Below, one piece after another: positions 54,594 through 64,000 of a stretch of DNA of 64,000 nt. Numbering within the stretch: the stretch's first letter is position 1; each line of letters begins with the position of its first letter. Below the pieces are notes generated by a model. That model had not been told where the DNA came from and did no database searches. It was given only the letters and a program-made list of their open reading frames with translations. Location of the stretch: the NCBI GenBank assembly GCA_963854735.1, contig OY978102.1, forward strand, positions 992,001 to 1,056,000, read 5' to 3'. The position numbers were made by a program, and so were the translations under genes. The DNA is from Marvania coccoides (lineage: Eukaryota; Chlorophyta; Trebouxiophyceae; Chlorellales; Chlorellaceae).

Positions 54594-55051
54594 TGCCGCT
54601 GCAAAGCCGGATGTGGTGAGACAACTTCTCGGACAACAATCAAATTGTTTTGCTGAGAATCTTTTTTCCTGCGGCGCTGGACGTCGGAACAACTATATTG
54701 GTATGCTTTCCAATATTGTGCTCTGTTTAAGAGCCTACTACACAGTTTTCACGTCTGGAGCAAAAAAAATATCGTCTCAGATACTCGTCAATGTTGTTTC
54801 TCAAGGTTTCGGGCACCGTCTGTGTCAGGCGCGTATTGAAATGAAATGAAAGTTATTTGAATGTGGAAGGGCGTACGCAGCGCTTAGTTTTTTTCCGTTT
54901 TCAGGCATTTTGTGCTTCCGAATATTTGGGCGCAGATTTGCAGCTCAGCAAATCAGAGGGTTTTTCCGCGATGGTAAGGGGGAACACTCATAAACTTCTG
55001 GTTCAATCACAAACTTCAAAAGAGTAGATCTTTGCGCAGAACAGGCCGATC
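54594..55051. promoter_or_regulatory. Shared 5' region of the kinase and CbbY genes
   Basis: This is the 458-nt gap between divergent starts. It is AT-rich in the middle with no coding signal. No specific box is claimed. Confidence 0.4.
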
Positions 55052-56359
55052 ATGATGACGTCGAAATTGCTGATAAATTGTTCTACTACAGCCACTCACG
55101 CATTCAAGCCATTCGCAGCCCTCAGCACACCCATCCGCCCGCACATCACCGCCAATGCGCGCCGGTATGCCCCCCTCATTGCTGCACACCCCACCTCTCC
55201 GCCTCTGCCTCGCCACGTCACTATAATTTTACTTCCTCTTTCCCTTTGCAGCCAGCAGCCTTTCATCAGCTCCGCAGCTCCCTTGAGCGCCTCTTCTTCT
55301 TTCAGTCGCCGCACCGCTGTCCAGCGGTGCGGTGCGGCGCCTGCGTCCTCCCCCATTGACGCGCTGATCTTTGACTGCGACGGCGTGATCGTTTTATCAG
55401 AGGACATCCACCGCACGGCCTACAACGCCGCGTTCCAGAACTTTGACGTGCGCTGCCCAGGCAACCCCGACGCCCCCGTGGACTGGAGCGTTGAATTTTA
55501 CGATATGCTTCAGAATAAAGTGAGATTTGCCGATTTCAAGTATCTGTCAAATCTTCATCGTTTTTCTTTTTTAGGTCTTAAAAGCTCAAATCATATTATT
55601 TCAATCCCTTCTTTCCATAGGTGGGCGGCGGTAAGCCCAAGATGCGGTGGTACTTTGGCGAGAATGGCTGGCCGACATCCAGCGTGCTGGGCGGCAAAAC
55701 CCCGGCCAACGAGGAGGAAAAGACGCTGCTGGTGGACGTGCTGCAGGAGTGGAAGACCGAAAAATACAAGGAGATCATCGGTACGTGGCCCAGAAACTAT
55801 AAATCTAAATATTAGTGATCAAGTTTAAATGAAATTTCTCCCGCAAAATTTATAAATTCATTTAACCTTCGTAACTAAATCCTTGTCCCCCTTTTTTATT
55901 CCACTCTCAAAACTCGCAGGCAGCGGCGAGGTGGAGCCTCGTGCGGGCATCCTGGAGATGATGGATGCCGCCAAAGCTGCCGGCGTTCCCGTGGCCGTCT
56001 GCTCCGCCTCCACCAAGGGCGCCGTGGTCTACGTGCTGGACAACCTCCTGGGCCCCGCCCGCGTGGCCGCCCTGGACCTGTTCATGGCAGGAGACGACGT
56101 TCCTAATAAAAAACCCGACCCTACTATCTACAAAGTGGCGGCGCAGCGGCTGGCGGTGGATCCCGCGCGCTGCCTGGTGGTGGAAGACTCGTTGATTGGA
56201 CTGAAAGCGGCGCTGGGCGCGGGCATGCGGTGCATTATCACCACCCACAGCGGCACAGCGGCTCAGACTTTTGACGGGGCTTCTGCGGTGCTGGACAGCA
56301 TGGCCAAGGTGGAGTTTAAGGACCTGGCGGGCATTCTGGCCGCTGCGCCTGCCAAATAG
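55052..56359 (+). CDS. CBBY: Chloroplast CbbY-type HAD phosphatase (xylulose-1,5-bisphosphate phosphatase)
   Basis: CbbY-type enzymes degrade xylulose 1,5-bisphosphate, a misfire product that blocks Rubisco, in the stroma. Four exons (55052-55164, 55252-55519, 55621-55780, 55920-56359) give 326 residues. Intron 1 is 87 nt, a multiple of three and open throughout, so a retained form would also translate. Its T-rich acceptor argues for splicing. The first 70 residues are a Ser/Ala/Arg-rich transit peptide. HAD motif I is FDCDGVI (78-84). Motif II is in VAVCSASTKG and the III/IV region in KKPDPTIY and LVVEDSLIGLKAAL. The YFGENGWP and LQEWKTEKYKEII blocks are specific for plant CbbY. TGTAA lies at 56540-56544. 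Confidence 0.9.
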
Positions 56360-56855
56360 ATGATTTAATGGACGTGAAATGCTGAAATGCTATTTTTTTT
56401 CTTCTTTTTTCGGTGACGGGTTTTTTTATAAAGGGAACTGAATTTTTGAATTTTGTATTTGATTCTTCTGATTTTTTCTTCTCATTCTCATAAACCCTCT
56501 TTTCATCCAATTGTTGTTTTATTTTTTAACAAGTGCCTGTGTAATGCTCAAGTGGCATTTTTTTACCGTCACAGCAAAAGCAACGTTCAATCTTTGGTTT
56601 GACCGGTGGATGTCAGCAGGGTTTTGTTTCGCCGCTCTTCGCATTCCTAAAATTATACTTTTGCCCGCAGTTTTGGCCTGCAGCATGAGGGAGTGCCAAG
56701 TCGGGGCAAGAAAGCTTATTTGCCAATGCAAAACCAGGCTCACCGTGTTCGATTTTAAATATATTTAAACATACGCATAAAAATGGAACACGCAAAGAAG
56801 ATGCCCTAGTTTGGAAATACAAGATCAAGGCGTGTGAATTTATTTTCGGAGGATC
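56360..56855. other. Intergenic stretch between CbbY and TASH3
   Basis: AT-rich. It contains the CbbY 3' UTR with TGTAA at 56540-56544 and the promoter and leader of TASH3. No coding signal is seen. Confidence 0.4.
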
Positions 56856-59800
56856 ATGAAGAGCAAGCTCAAGGAAATGGCCAAGGGCAAGGTGGAGAGC
56901 CCATCCAATGCGCCACCTCCCGTCACCAGAGCCCCTATCGCCACTGGAGACCCTCAGTTGTCGTCATATATTCTGAACAAAGCTCTCAAGCGGCCAGAGG
57001 TACGCCATCAGACGGCTGATCACGCGAGCATCTTGCATTTTAAAGATAAACCCGCCCGTCATTAGCTCCCCCTGGACACCTAAGATCACATCAATTTTTC
57101 TCTCATTTTTTTTTGCAGGGAGTCAGCTTCACCGACCTCGCCCGCGCGCTGCTGGACGCCAAAGACCGCGCTAATGACAAGGCGTTCCGCGCCCAGCTCC
57201 CCGCTCTGCTCCTCCGCCTTTCTTTCTACGAGGATTTGCCGTCCGGCGTCGTCACCCGCCTGGTGCCCCTCTTCTCTGCCTACTCAAAGGACCCCAAGGT
57301 GCTGCGCAGCCTGTTTTACCTCTGCGGCGTCCACGTCAGCCGCGGCTCCGCTGGCACCCCCACTCTCATCGACTCTGTGCACCAAGCAGGTTGGTTTTTT
57401 TTTTTTTAGCCTTCAAAACACTCAAAATGCCTCCAACGTCGTTTTAAAGCTCTTTCTACCCTCTATCTATCTATCATATTCATACTGCCATATTTAATCT
57501 TTCAAACTGCAGGAATCCGCCCAGATGTGGCCACTCTGCAGGCGGTGTTGGCGGAGGGCGATCGCATGCTGCAGGCCCCTGATACCGACCCCGCAGTGCG
57601 CCGCGCCGCCGCCTACCTCCTCGCCGCCGCCGGACGTGGCACTGACGCCGCCCGCAAGGACGTCCTGGCCGCGCTGGAGCGCTGTGTCGCCACCGCAGAC
57701 GCAATGGCCGCCGCGGGAGGAAATCTCCCCGCAACCGGGAAGAAAGGCGGTACAAGTGGTACTGCAGCAGTCCTAGTAACGTCGTCTAACGACTGGGAGC
57801 TGCAGCACACTGTGTTTGCGGGCGTGAGGCTGTCAGACGCCTCTGCCGGCTCAACTGACCTGGGCCCTGCTGCTTTTCAAGGCGTGGGCAGCCCAGACCC
57901 TGTGGGGGCGCGCCACGCGGTGGCCCTCGTTGCCGAGCTCGCGTTCCGTGACCCAGCGCTGGTCCTGCAGGAACTGGCAGCGCCGCTGGCGGACGCAGCA
58001 GAGTTATATGAAGCGGCAGGGCCTGCTACGGTGCGGGCGCCTGGAGCTGGGATCAACCTGGAAGACGCCTTTGCGCGGCTGCATTTGGCACGGGCGTGCG
58101 CAGCGGTGCTGCACTCGGACCACAGCGCTGCAGACCCCTCAAGGGGTGGAGGGCCGTTTTGGCGCATGCTGTGCCTGCTGGCCACCCGGGACCCCTCCGA
58201 CCTGGTGCGGTTTGGCGCGCTGGAAGCCATGACGGGGGCTGCAGTGGGCCCCACCGCTGCAGCGCTGGCAAAGCAGGCGCAGCGGCCGTCAGATCGCGCC
58301 GCAACACGGGAGGCAGCAGTCATGCAGCAGCGGCGTGCGCGCGCGTGGCGGCTGCTCGCCACGCAGGCCGGCGCGCTGGTGGTCGTCCCAGGGGTGACTC
58401 CGCCCGCAGAGAGCGACGGCGGCGGCGGCATGAAGCTCATTGAAGTCATCGGCCGGCTTTTAGTTTTAGCGCTGACAAAAGTGGAGTCCGCGGCGCGGTT
58501 CTGCGTGGCGGCCAGCGTGGCGTCGTCCCTCGCGGAGTCCTGCATGGCGTCGCAGTCGGTAGGGTCTTCCCGCCATGTCACTTCTCCAGACGTCGATAGA
58601 ATTATTTCGATTCTGGCGCGGGAGCTGGGGTCGCTCATTGAAAGTCCGCTGCGGCCGGCGCAGCGGTGCGGCTGCGTGGAGGCCCTGCTGTACCTGCAGG
58701 TGAGAGAGAAACTTTGCTATTTCAATTTTTAAAAGGCGTGGGAAAGAAACCACGATGTTATATTTCCCCCCCATGATGATGATGATTTCTTGACCGACCC
58801 TCAATAGTATTTAAAAAATGCCAGGATCTTGTTTTTTTCTACCCAAAATTCACTACATTATTTATATATTCGCAGGCTGCTGGCTACTCCACCACCCTCA
58901 CGCCAGCCAAGGTCGCAGGCATCGGCGGCCGCGGCGGTGGGGGCAGCGTCCAGTCCGTTCTGCTGACTGCGGTCCTCAAGTGCGCGCGTGCGCGCCCCAA
59001 GGACGCCGCCGTCTTCCTGGGCTACGCCTCTGGCGTGGTTGGCATCTCCCCCAGCAGCATTGATTTATTGAAAGTGGCGGAGCTGTGGGATGGGGCGGCA
59101 GCGGCAGGAAAAGATGGCAAAGTGGCGGCGCTGAGCGCGGCGCTGGACTCGCTGCGTTCGCCGCCGCCGCCCTGCACCCGCCCCCTGGCAGCGGGCGGAG
59201 CGGGCGAGGTTGTGAGAGCGGCAAGAGAAGACGCAGGTGAGAAAATGATATATTTTCTTTTATCCCATTGAATGGTTATTCTGGTAAAGCCAATGAATGG
59301 TGGTTTGAGGTTTTTATTATTGTTGAGGAAGACCAGATTTCGTAAAAGCATTTGCTCTTCCTGCCTTATTACGCCACCCTCAAGGGGAAATGTGGCTAAT
59401 AGATCTCTTTTCCTTTTCAAAAAATGTTAAGGGTGGAACGGGTTTGTGGCCACCGCAGTCTGGTGGCTGGGCGAGCATGCCAACGAAGTGTGCGAGGAGT
59501 TTGCAGGGCGGCAAGTTTCGCCGCCGCCTGCCCCCAAAGACGGCAAGAATCACGCTGGAAACGCGTCTGACGACCAGGCGGATGCCGCCTCTTCGGAAGG
59601 CAGCGGCAGCGGCTCCGATTACTCCGCGGAGGACGACGCTGGTGGCGATGAAGGCCGGGCATCGCCTTCCTCGGTTGCAGCGCAGCACGAGGCAGTCCTG
59701 GCGCGACAGGCAAGCCAAATCCACCTTTTAACAGTTTTTGTTTTCATTTCTATCTTATATTGCACCAAGCTTATATTTCTACGTTTTTCAGCCATTTTTT

Positions 59801-62197
59801 TGTTGATAACTCGCTCGTGTTTTCAAACCCTTCTCTAAAACAACCTGCAGGCCAACCGCAACCCTGCGCTGTCCCGGGTCATCGCCTCCCTCCACGACAC
59901 CGTGCTGACCTCCACCTGGCAGCTGCGCGCCGCGGCGGCTCGGGCACTAGCCAAGATCGCTGTTCGCTCTGGTGAGCCCTATCGGCTGCACTGCTACGGC
60001 ATCCTGACGGCGTGCGCGGTGTCAGGGGGCAAGGGCCAGGATGCGCTGGGGCTGCAGGGCGTCATTGCCCCCGCACTGGGTGAGCAAATTTCATTTTGAA
60101 GTGGTTCTTATTGAGTGTTGGAATAGTATTAATTCTTTGATTTAAAAGAGAATGTGCTGATTTTCTTTGTTCTTAGTTCAGCTTTGGCGCTCGCTTCACT
60201 TTTTACTCAAAAATTTCAATATTTATTTTCTCTTTCCCATCGCCTCTTCTTTCCCAATTATTTCTAACTCTCCATTCAATTCCTCTGTGTACAGGCGTTC
60301 TGGACAAGATGTACGCCACCCAGGCGGTGCTGGAGACCCTGTGGGCGCGCCACGGCGACGACCCCGAGGCCTGGCCTGATGAGATCATCGCTTCTCTCGC
60401 CCGACGTGCCTCCGCCATTCGAGACTCGGTCGAAAGAACCATCGCTGCCGTGCCCAAGGAGCGGTATGCCCTGCTGGGGCCCAAAGCGGTGGCAGTGCTG
60501 GCGCACGCCACCGAGGAGGGTCCCGCGTACGCCTCATTTTTATCCTCTGCCACTGCCGGCGGCGGCGACAAGAAGAAGGACCGCGCCAGCGATGCCCAGA
60601 AGGGCGCCAGCCTCACGGTGTCGAAGAACAAGGAGGTGGAGGACATTCTGTCGTTCGGCAGCGACGTTTCCATCGCGAAAGCGTTCCCGGAGGCAGCGGC
60701 TGGCGGCGGCGGCGGTGGTTTCATTAGCGATAAGGACCGCGAGATCGAGAGCCTGCTGAGCGGGGGCGCGAGCGGGCCTGAGAGCGGCGCCGCAGACGCG
60801 TGGGCGTTCACCGTGCCCACCGCCGCCGCCGCAGAACCCAACCGCAACGCCTTTGCCGATGAGGCGCCCGGTTCCTCCCTTTTCACCATCGACACCACGA
60901 CTCGAACAGCCACCGGTGGCGCGGAGGCGTTCCCTCCTGCGTCCCCTGGCACGGTCTCCAGCACTCCGCGGTCGCTCTCTCAGCGGCAACCTACGCTGGA
61001 GCGCCAGCTGTCTGACGCAGCAGGCACAGCACGGGTGATCGGCTCGGGCGCCATGCTGCACACCTTTATCGCCGACTCCACCCACCCCGAGGAGCTCTCC
61101 ATCTTCGAGGGCGATCGGGTGGAGGTGTTGGAAGAAAGCGACGGGTGGCTATTGGTTAGGGACCCCACCGGCAGCCAAGGGCTGGTGCCCACGGCGTACG
61201 TGCAGATCGAGAGGTTGATGGGGGGCTCTGGGATTGGTGTTGGAGGGGGCCTGGCGCGAGCGCCGTCGTCTGTGGGCTCGCCGAGGCCGCTGGCATCGCC
61301 GCCGTCGATGCGAGCCGGCGGAGGGCACTCGAGGATGGGTGAGTTAGTTAGTTAATTAATTCGTGATGTTTTATCGAGCGTTTAATTGGAGGGCAGATAT
61401 CATCGGATGTTATTAATTGCTTAAGTGTTGCCATCCCTCCTCTGGTGCATTCCCTTTGTTCATGATTGTCGGAGGTGATGCAGCATCTGCAGCTGCTGCT
61501 TCAACCTATTCCGAAACTGAAACTTATTTCTTTCTCGTTTCCCTTGTTTTCTTTCTTTCTCAACTTTTTCTTTCTTTCTTTCTTTTCCCCTTCGTATTTC
61601 GCAGTGTCCATGGACATGGGCGGCACCACCAACGAAGACTTTCTAGACCGCTTCTTCAGCTCCTCCACCGCCCAGCCCTCCACCACCGCCGCCGCCGCCG
61701 TCACCGCCGCCCGCCCAGGAATGCAAGAAGGCCAACCTTGGGCAGATTTTGGCACCACAGCCACTCTGGCTGCCTCCTCCTCCCCCTCTTTCCCTCGCTC
61801 CGGCTCTGGCTCCCCCCGAAAGAGCGGACGCGCCGTCTCACCTTCGCGGCTCAGCCCTGGCGGTGCAGGTGGCGCTGGCAACCCCTTTGTGGGCGGTGTC
61901 CTCAGCGGCGGCGGCGGTTCGGTGCACCGCCGCATGGCCTCCCAAGCCTCCTCCCACCAGCGCACGCTTTCAGGAGGCAGCGACCCTTGGGGTTCGATGC
62001 CTGGCACCCCTGGAAACCCCGTTGAGGGCCCCGAGCGAGTGGTGGCGGCAGCGTTCACGGCTGAAATGGAGGGCGAGCTCAGCGTGGAGGCCGGGGATCG
62101 GGTGAAGGTGCACTCGGAGGTGGGAGGGTGGGCGCGCGTGATGCGGGTCAGCGACGCCAAGGTGGGGCTGGTGCCCAGCTGGGCGGTAGCGGTTTAA
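56856..62197 (+). CDS. TASH3: TASH3/TSAUCER subunit of the TPLATE (TSET) endocytic complex, with two SH3 domains
   Basis: The TPLATE/TSET complex is an adaptor for clathrin-mediated endocytosis at the plasma membrane. TASH3 is one of its large adaptin-like subunits. Eight exons (56856-56999, 57119-57389, 57513-58699, 58876-59236, 59432-59709, 59851-60079, 60295-61338, 61605-62197) give 1368 residues. Residues 1 to about 900 are helical ARM/HEAT-like repeats with adaptin-type blocks (FTDLARALLDAKDRANDKAF, ESAARFCVAASVASSLAESC, WNGFVATAVWWLGEHANEVC). A disordered Ala/Gly/Ser region follows. SH3 domain 1 is at about 1078-1128 (ELSIFEGDRVEVLEESDGWL) and SH3 domain 2 at about 1315-1368 (ELSVEAGDRVKVHSEVGGWA). 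Intron 5 begins with GC (CAG then GCAAGC). TGTAA is at 62248-62252. Confidence 0.85.
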
Positions 62198-64000
62198 TAT
62201 AACGAAGTTTTTACTGTTTCCTTAGTTAAATTTCGAGGGAAAAGTGGTGTAAGGGAGGAAATGTGTCAGCAGCCTATTATACGCGTGTTTTTCTCCTCAT
62301 CCCTGCTTGTTTTAAATAATTATGGTAAGAATGACTCTTTGGCTGCCGGGGAGCTTTTGGATCTGGAGGTAAAAAACTCCATTTTATTATTATTATTATT
62401 AAATTAAGGAAGAAGAAAAAAGAGGGAGCGCTCAAGCAATATTTTTAGTAGTAGAAGTCGATTTTTTTGAAGTATGCACATGATAGATAAAGGGCATGAA
62501 GGCATTTTTTCAATGATGAATGTCATGAAGAAAATGCGAGACGACAATCAAGGGAGAAGAGCATTATCTTTCACATGGCGCAGCCTAAACGTGAGCAGGG
62601 GCCATGCGCACAAAACCTCATTCGTTGGGAAGGATTTCCGCAAGGGGAAAAGGGGAAAAGAAATGAATGGCAAACTGGTAAGGGAGAAGGACATTGCAGC
62701 TAAACAAAAGCCGGGAAAAAGAAAGGCATATGAAATCTCTAGCGCTGTGTTGCTGGGAGGGGCTCTCAGTGGAGCAGAGCATTCAAACCATAAAGAGGGC
62801 GTTCGTTTCTTTTTCTTGAGGGAAAAAGGGGGCAGTGCAGGGAATTTGACGAGGAGAGGGATGCAGAAAAAGCAAAACCGTCTGCGTCGGAGCCAGGGAA
62901 AAAATCCTTGCCCAGAAAAAAAAATGTCGAAAAAGAAAGTGGATTACAACACTTTTGAGAGAGAAGGAACCTGCAGCCGGCCCTTGCTTGAGCCGCTTTT
63001 CAATGTAATGCAGTGCGACAATGGTGAGACGAAATGGAGAGTGTATTTAGCGGGCGCCGCTTTTTTTCTTCCAGGGCAATATGTCCCCAAAATCACGCAG
63101 CCGAAAAAAGAAAGGAAATGAGTTGTGGGGTGCTTGAGATAAGATGTGCGGCCGTGGGTGCTCGACTAATTTTCTGATTCGGATAGGAGGAACAACACAA
63201 AAGAAAGGGGGATGCGGGATAAAGGGGGGGGGCGTTGTGCTTAAACAAGAGAAAGAAAATGAAAAAGGAGATGTGAAGTGGGGCCGGTCGTTGGGGTTTC
63301 CGAATAAAAGGGGGCAAAATAATTAAACGCCCGCGCGCACCGATAAAGGAGGGTGGCTTAGGTTTGAACTGCGTCGTGTGTTGTTTGGTGTGTGTGTGTG
63401 TGTGAAGTGATAAATCGAAAGCAGACGGTAATCAAAGCTCAAAACTGTGTGCAATATATCGAAAGGTTGCGCAATTTTTCTCGTGGCGTGCCGGTATAAC
63501 GTAAAGTATAAGAGAAGGGGGCAAATTGTTTAAGACAAATGAAGGACGGAATCGACTGAAATTATAAACGAAATGGCCGTCAGCCATCGGCTCACACCAA
63601 ATAAAGAAAGAGAGATCATGTGGGGGAATAAAAACACAATAAATTGGGAGATGCTGCCAGGAAGAGTAGATAATCGGGGAAGTTCTTTCTGCCTGCCTAG
63701 CTAGAGAGAAGAAAACAGAGAACGCAGCAAATTTTCAGCAGCTTGGGGGGCTTGGGAGGAAAAACATCAGGGGGACGGGACCGAAAAGAAACCACGCCGT
63801 TACTTTCTCTCTCTAGCAGGCAGCCAGGCACAAATCGCAAAATAAACGAAGGAGACATGAATAAAAATTGGGCAAAAAAGGAGAGGACAATGAACTGAGC
63901 CTCTCCCTACCCAACACGGAGGGGGGGAAATTAAAGAATCGATTGCAGAAATATACTTTGGAGGAAGAATATCACACACGCGAGTCACTCCATCCACTCA
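62198..64000. other. Purine-rich region without supported gene
   Basis: About 1.8 kb at the window edge. The first 60 nt hold the TASH3 3' UTR with TGTAA at 62248-62252. Beyond about 62400 the plus strand is heavily A- and G-rich. A Lys-rich 215-codon frame (62474-63121) is best explained by this bias. Since transcripts here tend to have pyrimidine-rich 3' UTRs, this may be the 3' UTR of a minus-strand gene that lies beyond the window. Confidence 0.4.

Noticed and set aside
55165..55251. Open 29-codon stretch in the CbbY gene taken as coding
   Set aside because: It starts with GTATGC, ends with a T-rich acceptor and CAG, and has typical intron length. I treat it as an intron, though retention would keep the frame.
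62474..63121. 215-codon Lys/Arg-rich plus-strand frame
   Set aside because: It is explained by the purine bias of the strand, which removes pyrimidine-starting stops. There is no domain, signal or intron structure.
1..64000. Search for CRISPR arrays, operons, rRNA and tRNA genes
   Set aside because: No spaced direct repeats, no bacterial-style gene packing and no cloverleaf-type or rRNA sequence could be supported by eye. The window is eukaryotic nuclear DNA.

Overview
The window is nuclear DNA of a photosynthetic eukaryote, most likely a green alga or a close relative. The coding exons are GC-rich and are split by short (about 60-300 nt), AT- and pyrimidine-rich spliceosomal introns. Several proteins are of the kind known from plant chloroplasts: a CA1P-phosphatase-type protein, a CbbY-type HAD phosphatase, a plastid methyltransferase with a zinc ribbon, and a GNAT acetyltransferase. 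Many genes carry TGTAA within about 300 nt after the stop, the element used as poly(A) signal in green algae. No species can be named from the sequence alone. All exon models were spliced by eye, choosing phase-consistent GT-AG or GC-AG boundaries.

Layout. 1-2.2 kb: no supported gene. 2.2-4.7 kb: a tandem duplication carrying two small secreted Cys-containing proteins. 5-9.8 kb: PEX5 (-) head to head with a secretory EGF/TM/RING E3 ligase (+). 10.7-15 kb: a small secreted protein and two neighbouring START-like paralogues (-). 15.2-20.6 kb: an MFS transporter and a CotH-kinase/lamin-tail secreted protein (+). 20.8-21.7 kb: a 5'-truncated LINE. 22.2-26 kb: chloroplast-type GNAT and the CA1P phosphatase. 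26-26.4 kb: a broken PIF1-helicase fragment with an inverted repeat. 26.7-32 kb: plastid methyltransferase (-), isobutyryl-CoA dehydrogenase-like ACAD (+) and Mo25 (+). 32.2-34.2 kb: a decayed F-box/LRR-like gene with a LINE 3' end in it. 35-39.3 kb: erythromycin-esterase family enzyme (-) and a BTB protein (+). 39.8-42.5 kb: FTR1 iron permease (-) and a Ser/Glu/Ala-rich type I membrane protein (+). 43.3-47.4 kb: a transthyretin-like/HEWGH metalloprotease fusion and a coiled-coil protein (-). 47.9-50.7 kb: COQ4 (-) and prolyl 4-hydroxylase with ShK domain (+). 51.6-56.4 kb: Raf-like kinase (-) and CbbY phosphatase (+). 56.9-62.2 kb: TASH3/TSAUCER subunit of the TPLATE/TSET endocytic complex. 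62.2-64 kb: purine-rich, no supported gene.

How the genes work together. There is no operon, but seven gene pairs are head to head with 230-460 nt between start codons, so shared promoters are likely. Functional themes are Rubisco-inhibitor clearance (CA1P phosphatase and CbbY, about 29 kb apart), mitochondrial metabolism (COQ4, ACAD), peroxisomal import (PEX5), endomembrane traffic (TASH3), iron uptake (FTR1) and a rich set of secreted or cell-surface proteins. Five of about 70 introns in these models begin with GC instead of GT.
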